DNA from: Chondrocystis sp. NIES-4102
GTDB lineage: Bacteria > Cyanobacteriota > Cyanobacteriia > Cyanobacteriales > Xenococcaceae
Direction of reading: 5' to 3'
Assembly: GCA_002368355.1 (NCBI GenBank)
Contig: AP018281.1
Location: 2,914,001 to 2,978,000, forward strand
DNA length: 64,000 nt
Both the position numbers and the translations under genes were made by a program. Below, one piece after another: positions 20,569 to 30,437 of this stretch. The notes under the pieces are model-generated. The model had not been told where the DNA came from and ran no database searches. It was given only the letters and a program-made list of their open reading frames with translations. How positions within the stretch are numbered: the first letter of the stretch is position 1; every line of letters starts with the position of its first letter.

Positions 20569-20794
20569 TTGATTATTTAGCAGTAAATTGCTTTTTTTAG
20601 CATTATTATACATCCTATTTTAATCCTCAGCTTAATGATAATCTTTCCCATTTTATCTATTGCTAGTGGATGCTCTTAAATTATTATTAAATGTCAATAT
20701 TTACACTTATTTATAACTGTACGAATGTTACTAAATATAAGATAATAATCAAAATAATCAAGTTTCAATAAAGTTTCAAAATAGTATTATTATA

Positions 20795-21580
20795 ATGATT
20801 CGTACCTTAATAGTTGACGATCAAACTCTCGTACGTGAAGGGATAAAAATCTTACTGGAAAAAGCTACAGAAATCGATATTATAGATGAGGCAGAAGATG
20901 GTAATACGGCATTAGAAAAAATTGCCAAGCTACAGCCAGATATTGTTCTTTTAGACATAGTTATGCCAGGAATTGACGGTTTAGCCTTAGCAGATCAAAT
21001 CCGTACTCAATTTCCCCAGGTAAAAATTGTGATGCTTAGTAGTCATGATAATCCAGAATATGTACGTCGCTCGACTCAATTGGGAGCTAAAGGTTATTTG
21101 CTTAAAAAAGCTTCTTCTCAAGAGCTTGAATGGTCAATTAAACTGGTTTATCAAGGTTATTCAACTATTAAATCAGAGTTGTTAGATAAACAGTTACTAA
21201 ACAATAATTTATCTTTAGAAACTGCTCCAGTTGGTGCATCACTTATGAATTTTCCCCCAGTTGCTAATGATGTTTCGCTACCAAATTCTGTAGGAGATAA
21301 TCAACAATTACCAACTAATTTATATTCGGATGCAGCGATCGGTGTAACATCAGTAACAGAACAAGCAAACTTAGATAAGATTGAGTTTTTGCTAGCTAAA
21401 AAAAGTGTACAGCAAAAATACTCTAGTTATCGACAACAAAGACGTAGAAATCCTTTGTTTCATTTTCACGATGTAAGGATATCTCAAGTTAAGAAAACCA
21501 TGATGAGTTTTGAATTTAGACTCTTGGTTGCTATTATTATGTTTTGTTTAGGATTGTTAGTATTTATTGCCTTATCTTGA
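20795..21580 (+). CDS. Receiver-domain protein with C-terminal membrane anchor
   Basis: 261 aa. Residues 1-120 are a complete NarL-type receiver: acidic pair DD at 8-9, phospho-acceptor Asp in VLLDIVMPG near 53, Thr/Ser position in MLSSHD near 82, Lys in GYLLKKAS near 104. A low-complexity linker of about 110 residues follows. The end is not a LuxR helix-turn-helix but a basic stretch (SYRQQRRRNPLF) and one transmembrane helix (LLVAIIMFCLGLLVFIAL) at the extreme C-terminus. So this looks like a phosphorylatable module tethered to the membrane, with a protein-protein rather than DNA output. A frameshifted relative lies at 36839-37556. No kinase gene is adjacent. Confidence 0.8.
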   Translation: MIRTLIVDDQTLVREGIKILLEKATEIDIIDEAEDGNTALEKIAKLQPDIVLLDIVMPGIDGLALADQIRTQFPQVKIVMLSSHDNPEYVRRSTQLGAKGYLLKKASSQELEWSIKLVYQGYSTIKSELLDKQLLNNNLSLETAPVGASLMNFPPVANDVSLPNSVGDNQQLPTNLYSDAAIGVTSVTEQANLDKIEFLLAKKSVQQKYSSYRQQRRRNPLFHFHDVRISQVKKTMMSFEFRLLVAIIMFCLGLLVFIALS

Positions 21581-21861
21581 AATACTTTAATGCTTAGTTG
21601 AAATGTATTAATTTATATACTTTATTAACTGCTTACCACCATCAAAGAAATAATAATTATAGCTATACGCTTACCTGCGGGTAAAGTGAAAAATAGTTTA
21701 TTTTAAGTTGCCACGCAGGGACTTATAGCTAATAGCATCTAACCACAGTTAAGTGTTGAGTGGAAAGCTTTTAACCTATTAATGATTAGCTAGAAGCAAC
21801 CTTAAAGAGTCAACATTAGCAACGAAATTTCCACTTAAACTGCGTTGAATAAAAAAATAAA

Positions 21862-22437
21862 TTATTCAGCATTACTATAATTTTGAGCAGAAACTTTAGG
21901 TAAAGCCAGAGTATCATTACCTGGGGGCAAATTCCCACGGGAAGAAGATACAGAACGATTATTAATTTGCTGCATTAAACTTGCCATTTCCAGAGCATTT
22001 AAAGCATAATTCCAACCCAAATTACTCTTAATACCTGCTCTTTCTAGAGCCTGTTGCATAGTATCAACGGTTAACACCCCAAAAATAACTGGAATGCCTG
22101 TTTGAAAACTAGCAGCAGCAATACCTTTAGCAGCTTCAGAGGCTACAAAATCGAAATGGGGAGTTTGTCCGCGAATTACCGCACCTAAACAAATAATTGC
22201 ATCATAACCACCAGAGAGAGCCATTTGTCGAGCAACCATAGCAATCTCATAACTACCAGGGACCCAAACATAATCCACTTGACCGTTATCAGGGTCTATA
22301 TTGATGCCATGACGCTTAAGACAATCTTGACACCCAGAAATCAACTTATCAGTCACCAAATCATTAAAACGACCAATTACTAGAGCAAAACGTAGATTAG
22401 AGACATCCCCTGCAAAAGTTCCTTCAAAAACAGTCAT
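21862..22437 (-). CDS. ribH: 6,7-dimethyl-8-ribityllumazine synthase
   Basis: 191 aa starting at ATG 22435-22437 ([11 protein letters not shown]); a longer frame upstream is not credible because it would overlap psbZ. Family motifs: [15 protein letters not shown] near residue 18, [15 protein letters not shown] near 60, [24 protein letters not shown] near 85 with the catalytic His, and [16 protein letters not shown] near 119. It condenses the ribityl uracil with dihydroxybutanone phosphate to form lumazine, the penultimate step of riboflavin synthesis, as an icosahedral or pentameric cytosolic complex. Located about 100 bases downstream of psbZ; I recall this pairing from other cyanobacteria. 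The C-terminal tail after residue 160 is poorly conserved. Confidence 0.94.
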   Translation of the reverse strand: MTVFEGTFAGDVSNLRFALVIGRFNDLVTDKLISGCQDCLKRHGINIDPDNGQVDYVWVPGSYEIAMVARQMALSGGYDAIICLGAVIRGQTPHFDFVASEAAKGIAAASFQTGIPVIFGVLTVDTMQQALERAGIKSNLGWNYALNALEMASLMQQINNRSVSSSRGNLPPGNDTLALPKVSAQNYSNAE

Positions 22438-22538
22438 AAAATAAATATAAATTTTAATTGTAATAAATATAGTCATGCGATCGCCTGAAAAAAATAAGCG
22501 ATCGCGCGCTTGGGATAAAATGGCGTAAAGTCGACTAA

Positions 22539-22727
22539 TTAGATCACAAAAAAGTTTAAAATTGCCACTACTACCACTAATACTGTCCAAATTCCTGAAC
22601 CCACATAGATTAGAGATTTGGATTGCTCCCAATTTTGAGGGGAAGCATAAGCAACTGGAACTCCAATGATCATCACGAAAGAAAACATCACTAAAGCAAC
22701 TAGTGCTAATTGAAATAAAATAGTCAT
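22539..22727 (-). CDS. psbZ: Photosystem II protein Z
   Basis: 62 aa with two transmembrane helices (about residues 3-25 and 40-60) and the signature [15 protein letters not shown] in the loop between them. PsbZ (Ycf9) is a small subunit of the photosystem II core in the thylakoid membrane that helps bind the CP43 side and stabilises supercomplexes. A purine-rich AGGAGAATC stretch precedes the ATG on the minus strand. ribH lies downstream on the same strand. Confidence 0.96.
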   Translation of the reverse strand: MTILFQLALVALVMFSFVMIIGVPVAYASPQNWEQSKSLIYVGSGIWTVLVVVVAILNFFVI

Positions 22728-22977
22728 TGTTTGATTCTCCTAAATTAAGATAGCCTGCATAAAATTGGCAAATCTTTAAATAAAGTTTTAATTTGATTAT
22801 CTTTTTGCCTGATATATTACGCTACCAAAAAGTGACTACATCTGAGAAGAGATATTTTACACAATGCTAAATAACTTTATCCAAACTTTTGTAAACTAGA
22901 GTAATAGTGGAGCTATCAAAAAGCTATGGTTGCTCTGGGACATCTACACATAAATTACTAAAATTTACGGGTTATAA

Positions 22978-24492
22978 ATGTTGGATTTTAGAGCTAGCGG
23001 TGTTTTGCTTCATCCCACTTCTCTACCCAGCCGTTTCGGCATTGGGGATTTGGGTGAAACTGCATATCAGTTCGTCGATTTTTTAGCCAATAGTGACCAA
23101 CAAATCTGGCAAATTTTGCCCATTGGTCCTACAGGTTTTGGTAACTCTCCTTATCTATCTTATTCTGCTTTGGCAGGAAATCCCTTGCTAATTAGTCCTA
23201 GTGTTCTGCAACAGCAGGGATTATTGACGGAGGAAGAGTTATGGCAAATTCCCGAATTTCCTCTAGATACAGTGGATTTTGACAGAGTAATTGCCACCAA
23301 ACTACCTTTATTACGCAAAGCAGGCGATCGCTTTTTTACTCAAGCATCAGATGAAGATAAGGAAGATTTCCATCGTTTTTGTGATCATCATAACGATTGG
23401 TTAAGTAACTATGCACTATTTATGGCTCTAAAAGAGGCACACGGGGGCAGTAGTTGGAATCAGTGGTCACCTGAAATTGCTGCTCGTCAGCCTGAAGCAA
23501 TGGCTATTTGGGCAAGTAAATTAACGGAAGAAATCGCCTTCCACAAGTTTGTACAGTACCAGTTTTTCCAGCAGTGGAAAAATCTTAAACATTACGCTAA
23601 TCAAAAAGGAATTAAAATATTTGGCGACATTCCTATTTATGTAGCTCACGATAGTGTAGATGTTTGGGCGCATCCTGATATCTTTTGTTTAGATTCTCAA
23701 ACAGGCGAAGCTACATTGATGGCAGGAGTACCACCCGATTATTTTAGTGAAACTGGTCAACTTTGGGGTAATCCTGTATATAACTGGCAAAGACTTCAAG
23801 AAACTGATTTTAAATGGTGGGTTAGGCGAGTTGAAGGAATCTTAGAATACGTAGATATAATTCGTATCGACCACTTTCGCGGTTTTCAAGCTTATTGGGC
23901 AGTACCTCAAGGAGAAGAAACTGCTATGAGGGGTACATGGTTAGAAGCCCCAGGAGATGAATTTTTCGAGTTATTAGAAGCACAACTAGGAAAACTACCA
24001 ATTGTTGCCGAAGATTTAGGGGTAATTACGCCAGAAGTAGAAGCCTTACGTGATAAATTTAAGTTTCCTGGAATGAAGATTCTTCAGTTTGCTTTCGATG
24101 GTGACTGTAATAACGTGTTTATTCCTTATAACTACACTGATCGCAATTGTATTGTCTATACAGGTACTCACGATAATAATACGACAGTTGGTTGGTTTTA
24201 CGAGCGATCCCATGAGGCACAAGCTCAAGTGGTTGATTATTTAGGTTGTGTTGGTCAGGATGGGATTCACTGGGCGTTAATTCGTTTGGCTTTAGGGACT
24301 GTGGGCAATACAGTAATCTTACCTTTTCAAGATATCCTCGGTTTAGGTGCAGATGCCAAAATGAATACTCCTGCCCAAGCTACAGGTAATTGGCAATGGC
24401 GTTGTCGTGGCGAGGCATTTAACGATGAATTAAGCGGTCGTTTGAGATACCTAACCCATCTTTACGGACGCGCTCCCGTTGATAGAGGATAA
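22978..24492 (+). CDS. malQ: 4-alpha-glucanotransferase
   Basis: 504 aa, complete glycoside hydrolase family 77 enzyme. Blocks seen: SGVLLHPTSLPSRFGIGDLG at the start, WQILPIGPTGFGNSPY near 42, GDIPIYVAHDSVDVW near 215, RIDHFRGFQAYW with the nucleophile Asp near 300, VAEDLGVITPEVE with the acid Glu near 345, and TGTHDNNTTVGW near 395. It disproportionates maltodextrins in glycogen breakdown in the cytosol. Its 3' end faces the decayed gene region, with no obvious terminator. Confidence 0.96.
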   Translation: MLDFRASGVLLHPTSLPSRFGIGDLGETAYQFVDFLANSDQQIWQILPIGPTGFGNSPYLSYSALAGNPLLISPSVLQQQGLLTEEELWQIPEFPLDTVDFDRVIATKLPLLRKAGDRFFTQASDEDKEDFHRFCDHHNDWLSNYALFMALKEAHGGSSWNQWSPEIAARQPEAMAIWASKLTEEIAFHKFVQYQFFQQWKNLKHYANQKGIKIFGDIPIYVAHDSVDVWAHPDIFCLDSQTGEATLMAGVPPDYFSETGQLWGNPVYNWQRLQETDFKWWVRRVEGILEYVDIIRIDHFRGFQAYWAVPQGEETAMRGTWLEAPGDEFFELLEAQLGKLPIVAEDLGVITPEVEALRDKFKFPGMKILQFAFDGDCNNVFIPYNYTDRNCIVYTGTHDNNTTVGWFYERSHEAQAQVVDYLGCVGQDGIHWALIRLALGTVGNTVILPFQDILGLGADAKMNTPAQATGNWQWRCRGEAFNDELSGRLRYLTHLYGRAPVDRG

Positions 24493-24681
24493 CGCAGTTT
24501 AGGGGATAAGGAGATGTTAGTGGATAAGTAATTTGGTTGGAAATTTCTTTACTTATGTAGAAATTAGAGTGGAGGAGGATGTTACTATGTCTGCCTCCCC
24601 TCCCAAACATGAAATTAATCTTTTGAGTTATTTGTTAGAGTCAATATTTATACAAATTGACTACTTGCTGCCAGGCACAAA

Positions 24682-27600
24682 TTAACTAGTCATTGCTGGC
24701 ATCAGAGGCGATTGCACTAATGTAGTAATGTTTCCTTCAGTAATACTATTAGGAATTTGTAATTTAGTAATTTCAGGAATTGCATTTTCGACAGTGACAT
24801 CTACAGTAGCAGGTTCTGATATTTGCCCGTCCGAATCTTGAACTACGTATGTAAAAGTATCGTCTCCTGCAAAGCGATCTTCACTTATATAGGACACAGT
24901 GCCGTGTTGGGGTTCGGTTTGGATTTGAACGGAATTAAGCGCAATTGCGTCATTATCTAAAATTGCGATCGCTACTGTTTTTCCTTGAATGGTGGTAGCG
25001 GTATCATCTTTTGCTATGGGCGGTAAAAGGTTTTTGTCGGAAAGAATTATATTATCAATGACTACCTTAGAATCAGCCTCTGCCAAACCAAGTAAATCGA
25101 AGTACAGGGTGGCTTGAGATCCTGGGGTTAAGTGGGAGATATCGATGGTAACAGTATGGGATTTATCAAGGTTGATGATTTCTCCCGATGTAGCACCGCC
25201 TATTCTAACTTTATTGCTAAAGTATGCCGTGCCGTTGTTTTGAATATTGAGTAAGGAGTCAGTTTCAGTTAGATCGGTATCAGTTACTAAAGATTAATTG
25301 GTGTTGGCATCGAGTAAAGATACTTCAAATACATCTGGGGGTACTAGTTCGCTTGCTTTGAGTTCTGTTTCAATTAGCTTGAACTGAATAGTTTTTGCTG
25401 ATTCGGGGATGGTGAAGGTTTGGGTGAAGTTGCTATGAAAGGGTAAGTCTTCACTTAATACTGTTTGACTTTGGGCTATTTTACTTGCACCTCTCGTATT
25501 CCAGGCAAAGCTATCGGTAGTAGTATTTGAGATACTGAAATCACCAAAGCGCGATCGCCAGTAATGGATCTGAGGTTAGGGAAGCTTCTAATATCTCCTT
25601 GTCCCTTTGTCTCCTTGTCCCCCCGTCTTTAAAAGCAAGAATAGATTTTAAAATCTCCACATCTAATTGAGAGGGAAGCTTTCGCATTCCTGGAGCAAGA
25701 TGGGTGTTTAATAAGTCATAAGGATGAGCTTGTTTGTCTAGGTGTTCGCCATCTAGAGTAGCGGTGAAATCATCACCGATGAATTTGGTAGTGCCGTTTT
25801 TAGTGGTGGCGCGATCGCTAAACCCTTCATATCCATTGATAAAGACATAGAGGTGCGCTAACTCGTGAAGAACGGTGGTTAGTAAATCGTATTTACCCTC
25901 TGCTTCTGAATCTGAGTCGGCAAGGAAGTAGGTATCTGTGTTGAAGGTAAATTCCTTGTTGTCTAGCGGTGTTGGATCGATAAACCAGCCGATACCATTA
26001 GCATTATGGTCGATCTCTATTGTTCCTGCGCTGGGTAGTCCTGAATCGTTGAAGTCTGTGATGGTTGAGGATGCTAGTTATCCTAATGGTAGGTTGGTGA
26101 TTTGAAAATCTATGTTTAGTCGGGTTTTTGATTGCAGTAAATCTGACCAGATTTTGGTTGCGCTATTATTGAGGGCATCAATTATTTCAATTGCAGAATT
26201 ATGGTTTGGAAACTCACTACTGATGAGCTGTTGGCTCGGTACAACGCTGGAGAAAGAAATTTTGCTGGAATCGAATTGATTCGCATTCTTGAACGGGATG
26301 GAATCAGTAGTCCTATTGAAGGGTTGGAGGGAGTCGACTTGAGAGGTATTAATCTTAGAGGAGCCAATCTCGAATATCTTTGGTTGGGAGGAGCATAACT
26401 TGACTGGTGCAGATCTGTTCGGGGCTAGCTTGATTAGTGCTTCCCTGTCCGATGCTATTTTGAGAGATGCCAATTTGTTCTCTGCTAATTTGACTTGGAC
26501 TGCTTGTCATCGTACCGACTTCACTGGGGCTACCTTGAATCACATGAATGCCAGTAGTGCTAGTTTTACTAACGCTACACTCAACTTTTTTGAATATGCT
26601 ATTTTGATTTTTGCTAACTTTGAAAGGGCTGTCGGTAAGCTTTCTCTTCGCAGTCAATCTAATCTCCTCTGGAACACCACTATGCCCGACGGAACTGTTG
26701 AAAAAGGTCCCTATATTAGAAATTGATTCATCAGTTTCAGCTAACAGAGGTGCAGGTTCTGTACTGTCAATTCTGCCTCTAATTGAGTCCGATGCTGGAT
26801 TTGTCATATTCCCAATCTTCCTACTTTCAATTACATTTTGAATATTTGTAGGAATATTGGAAAAGAAATTGTAACCAGTTTTGCTTTCAATCTGATTGAT
26901 ATTAAACAATCCAAACTGCTTTCCATCTATTGAAAAATTCTGTGTCCAATCTTCATTAGGATCTTGTCCTTGACCATTGGCATCTATAGTATTTGGCAGA
27001 TAAACACCAAAGGCTAAAGTATCTTTTGTAATGTCTTCAATACCTTGTCCTGGCTTATCTAAAACTAAAACAACTTTCCAAACTGCTTGTGGAACACTAA
27101 TTTTGTTGTTAAGTATGAGAGGATTACCTAGAGAATCTTTTGCTTGTCCATCTCTACTAGCAACAACATACAGATCTTTGCCATGAGTATTAATTAATGA
27201 CCTTCGGCTATTTTAGGATTTAATCCTGGACTTGTATTTTGCTCGAAGTCAACTATATTGACTGCTGGATAATGGCTTGCATTTCCACTACTACTGCATT
27301 CTCTAGGATTCAATCCCTGATAAGCTGAACTTTTGAGTTCTTCATCGTTAAGATAAACCTTTATTTCACCCGTAGCTGAATTCGGAACATGAACATCAAA
27401 CCTTAATGCACCCCAATCAGGAACAACAAAACGATTGTGAACAACACTATCACCACAATTCATCTTTAAAGCAAAATTAGGTTGTTCTTCGTCATATCCT
27501 GCTTGATTACGGTAATCATCACATCATCACTCAAGGTATCGATATTTTTTCCATCAACAACATTTTCAATAGTGACACCATATTTCAATCCTGAAGTCGG

Positions 27601-28083
27601 GGCGGGATAGAATTGGTCTGGTTTGCCGATGTATTAAGACCAACCAGGAATTGCCCCACCTCATAAACTGCGGACACTATCATTTAAGAAACTGTCGGAA
27701 TTACCACTAAAGGAAGCATCAAAATTAGCATTAAACAGAGTGGCAATGGTCAAAATCACCCCTCATCCAAGGCTCATCTGTATTATCAAAAGCTGTTATG
27801 GTTGTAAAGCGAAGACTGTAGGGTCGTTTTCCGCCATTGAGGTAGGAATAATGCCAACCAGTGCCAATGCCCTCTTGCGAGTCGTATTTATCTGGGGTAG
27901 AGGTGGACGCTTATAATTTTCAGGAACACTAAAGTTCAACTCATTACTGATATAAGACTCAGTAGTCAACTGTAGATCACAAGCAATGGTTATATCTGGA
28001 TTAATATTATCAATCGGTACGCTACTTAAATCACTTTTAGTGGCACTTTTAGCAGTAGATAGTAAATAAATAGGCGAATCAAT
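24682..28083 (-). pseudogene. Decayed large secreted protein: NUC endonuclease + HELxH metalloprotease + Ig/cadherin-like domains
   Basis: Fragments in gene order but in shifting frames. About 28083-27660: an unrecognised N-terminal region with frame changes. About 27185-26760: the C-terminal half of a DNA/RNA non-specific endonuclease (DLYVVASRDGQ, VWKVVLVLDKPGQG, IESKTGYNFFSNIPTNIQ); its DRGH-containing half is missing. 26210-25620: a zinc metalloprotease with TTVLHELAHLYVFINGYEGF and GEHLDKQAHPYDLLNTHLAPG. 25560-24682: jelly-roll and cadherin-like beta domains (VDVTVENAIPEI). I count at least five frame changes and an in-frame TAA at about 25295 (CAA to TAA would explain it). The 3' end is cut in a repeat domain. 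A pentapeptide gene on the plus strand splits it at 26201-26726. Confidence 0.75.
26201..26726 (+). pseudogene. Pentapeptide-repeat protein gene with a one-base frameshift, nested in the pseudogene
   Basis: The first 65 codons (ATG at 26201) read MVWKLTTDELLARYNAGERN, then A(D/N)Lxx-type repeats (VDLRG, INLRG, ANLEY), and stop at 26396-26398. Repeats resume in the next frame from 26400 (LTGADLFGASL, ANLFSANL) to 26726. Removing one T at about 26396 (GCATAAC to GCAAAC) joins the two into a single protein of about 175 aa. The opening LLxRYxAGERNF is typical of cyanobacterial pentapeptide proteins, which fold as right-handed quadrilateral helices. The gene lies on the strand opposite the surrounding decayed gene, between its nuclease and metalloprotease parts. 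Confidence 0.7.
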
Positions 28084-28211
28084 AAGCTACGTTATTTGAA
28101 CCTTTTTAGTTAATGAAACCAGAATAGTGCTTATGTTTTTTAGTTGAAATCACTGAGGAGATAGAATTATAATGCCCACTTAAAATAATTAACAATAATC
28201 AAAATATTTTA

Positions 28212-30143
28212 ATGAATAGTAACATCCCCAACGACCCTTTATTTAATCTACAGTGGCATCTTAACAATACTGGACAGAGTGGGGGGACTATCGGCGCAGA
28301 TATAAACTTAGGCAATACTTGGGACACAATTACTGGTAAGGGGGTAGTTGTGGGAATAGTAGATGATGGTTTGCAATACACTCATCCTGAGCTTCAGGGT
28401 CAGTATCGCCCAGATCTAAGCTATGATTTTGCTAACAATGATAATGATCCTAATCCGAGTGGGGGAGTAGGCAGTCTCAGTGATGGTCATGGGACTGAAG
28501 TAGCAGGAATTATTGCAGCTAAGGGAAATAATGGTATTGGGGTGAGTGGTGTTGCACGTGATGCCTCGTTAGCAGGGTTAAAGCTAAATTTTAGCTCTCC
28601 AGGGATTCCTATTAATCAATTCGATGCTCAAATTGCAGCAGCTTTAGCCTATAAAAATCAAGAAATAGATATTTATAATGCCAGTTGGGAAATCAGCAAT
28701 TCCCTATATAAACCAGGAGAATTAACTACAAATGCGATCGCTGATAGCATTACTAACGGTAGGGGTGGATTAGGAAATATTTATATATTTGCAGCAGGAA
28801 ATGACGGCGAAAGTAATGGCAACGTTAATTACAATAGTCTAGCCAGTTCCCGTTATACCATAGCTGTCGGAGCAATTGATCATAATGGTGTTAAATCTAG
28901 CTATAGTAGCCCTGGAGCATCTTTACTTATTTCTGCCTATACTAATGGCGATGATCAAGGTTTAACTACGACAGATTTATTAGGTGATGCTGGATATAAT
29001 TATCAGTCCTTAACAGATTTCGATCCCGATTATACCCAAGGGTTTAATGGGACATCTGCTTCTGCGCCCATTGTTTCTGGTGTAGTTGCCTTAATGTTAG
29101 AAGCCAATCCTAATCTTAGTTGGCGTGATGTACAGCATATACTTATAGAGACTGCTCAACAAAATGATCCAACTAATAAAGATTGGGTACAAAATGCTGC
29201 AGGATATGAAATTAATCATCAATATGGCTTTGGTGCAGTCAATGCAGGTGCTGCTGTAGATTTGGCGCAAACTTGGACAGCAGTTACACCAGAAATAGCC
29301 ATAAACTCGCCAGTAATCGATGTTAACACTACAATTGCCGATAATAATCCTGTAGGTGTTACCTCTACTACTACTATTGCTGATAATATTAGTGTTGAAT
29401 GGGTAGAAGTAACTGCCAGTGCTAATTTAATTCAGCCAGATTTAGATTTAGTTTTAACATCCCCTGACGGAACAAAATCTATTTTATCCCAACAGGGATC
29501 GGAATCTAATAATAATCAACAATGGGTTTTTTCCTCGGCGCGTCATTGGGGAGAAAGATCAGCAGGGCAATGGAGTCTGTCTGTAATTGATCGTCAAGCT
29601 TCCGAAAGCGAGAAAATCTGGAATTCTGACTGGCAACTTAAACTTTATGGAACTAATGCCAATAATACTGCTTCTTCCGCAGTTAATTCTAATTCTATTT
29701 ATCGTTTTTTCGATAACATTTCTGGCACACATCTTTATACCGCTACGGAAGTTGAAAAGAATTATATTCAAACTAATTTAAGCAACTATACCTTTGAGGG
29801 TGCTGTGTATAATGCAGGCAATCCAGAAATTGTAGCAGATAGCCTTGCTCCTGTTTATCGCTTCTTCAATCAGCAGACAGGTACATATTTATATACTATT
29901 AGCGAAACGGAAAAAGCATCTATCCAAAATAATTTGAGTAACTATAACTTTGAAGGGGAAGTATTTTCTGCTTATACAACTGCGGTAGAAGGTTCAATTC
30001 CTGTTTACCGTTTTTATGATAGCCAATCAAATAGTCATTTTTATACAGCTTCTGCTGCTGAAGTGGAGGCGGTGACTAATAATCTGCCCAATTATCAATA
30101 TGAAGATATAGCTTATTATGTATTGCCTATAGAAACAGTGTAG
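28212..30143 (+). CDS. Subtilisin-like (S8) calcium-type serine protease with P domain and C-terminal repeats
   Basis: 643 aa. The N-terminus NDPLFNLQWHLNNTGQSGG is that of cyanobacterial PrcA-like and proprotein-convertase-like proteases. Triad: Asp in VVGIVDDGLQ near residue 52, His in DGHGTEVAGI near 97, Ser in FNGTSASAPIVSG near 281. A P/homo-B domain follows (DLDLVLTSPDGTKS near 415). The C-terminus has three copies of a repeat of about 45 residues (YRFFDNISGTHLYTATEVEK and two relatives), a module seen on secreted hydrolases. No N-terminal signal peptide is apparent, so the export route is unclear. It is divergent from the decayed secreted-protein gene. Confidence 0.88.
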   Translation: MNSNIPNDPLFNLQWHLNNTGQSGGTIGADINLGNTWDTITGKGVVVGIVDDGLQYTHPELQGQYRPDLSYDFANNDNDPNPSGGVGSLSDGHGTEVAGIIAAKGNNGIGVSGVARDASLAGLKLNFSSPGIPINQFDAQIAAALAYKNQEIDIYNASWEISNSLYKPGELTTNAIADSITNGRGGLGNIYIFAAGNDGESNGNVNYNSLASSRYTIAVGAIDHNGVKSSYSSPGASLLISAYTNGDDQGLTTTDLLGDAGYNYQSLTDFDPDYTQGFNGTSASAPIVSGVVALMLEANPNLSWRDVQHILIETAQQNDPTNKDWVQNAAGYEINHQYGFGAVNAGAAVDLAQTWTAVTPEIAINSPVIDVNTTIADNNPVGVTSTTTIADNISVEWVEVTASANLIQPDLDLVLTSPDGTKSILSQQGSESNNNQQWVFSSARHWGERSAGQWSLSVIDRQASESEKIWNSDWQLKLYGTNANNTASSAVNSNSIYRFFDNISGTHLYTATEVEKNYIQTNLSNYTFEGAVYNAGNPEIVADSLAPVYRFFNQQTGTYLYTISETEKASIQNNLSNYNFEGEVFSAYTTAVEGSIPVYRFYDSQSNSHFYTASAAEVEAVTNNLPNYQYEDIAYYVLPIETV

Positions 30144-30190
30144 TTAATGTTAATTTTTAACTGTTAGCTTCTTAGCTTCTTAGGTTTTAA

Positions 30191-30250
30191 CTACTACCTA
30201 ATTCCTATTACCTACTACCCAAACCCCCACTACCTACTACCTACTACCCT
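30191..30250. repeat. CCTACTA heptad tract
   Basis: Units of CTACTACC, CCTATTACC and ACCCAAACCCCCACTACC, the same vocabulary as the tract at 8140-8316, in the convergent spacer between the S8 protease and rps1b. Confidence 0.65.
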
Positions 30251-30437
30251 AATTCCTAAAAACCCTTTTATCTGTAGCCAATATCTAAGTAATTCTATAA
30301 ATACTGCGATTCTACTGTAGTGTTAGAAAAAAACTTTTACCACTATTTAAAGTTAAATCAGTTAATTAAAGGTTGTGGAGTATTGAGAGTGTGCGTAGCT
30401 AAATTAACCCTATTACCCCACTACCCTATTAGTTAAC

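Noticed and set aside
22438-22632. 65-residue N-terminal extension of ribH
   Set aside because: It would overlap psbZ and has no family similarity; the ATG at 22435-22437 matches known starts.
26355-26909. 184-codon minus-strand frame ending in a Ser/Gln-rich stretch
   Set aside because: Its first third is a genuine piece of the decayed nuclease, but the rest is the antisense of the pentapeptide gene, so it is not a gene of its own.
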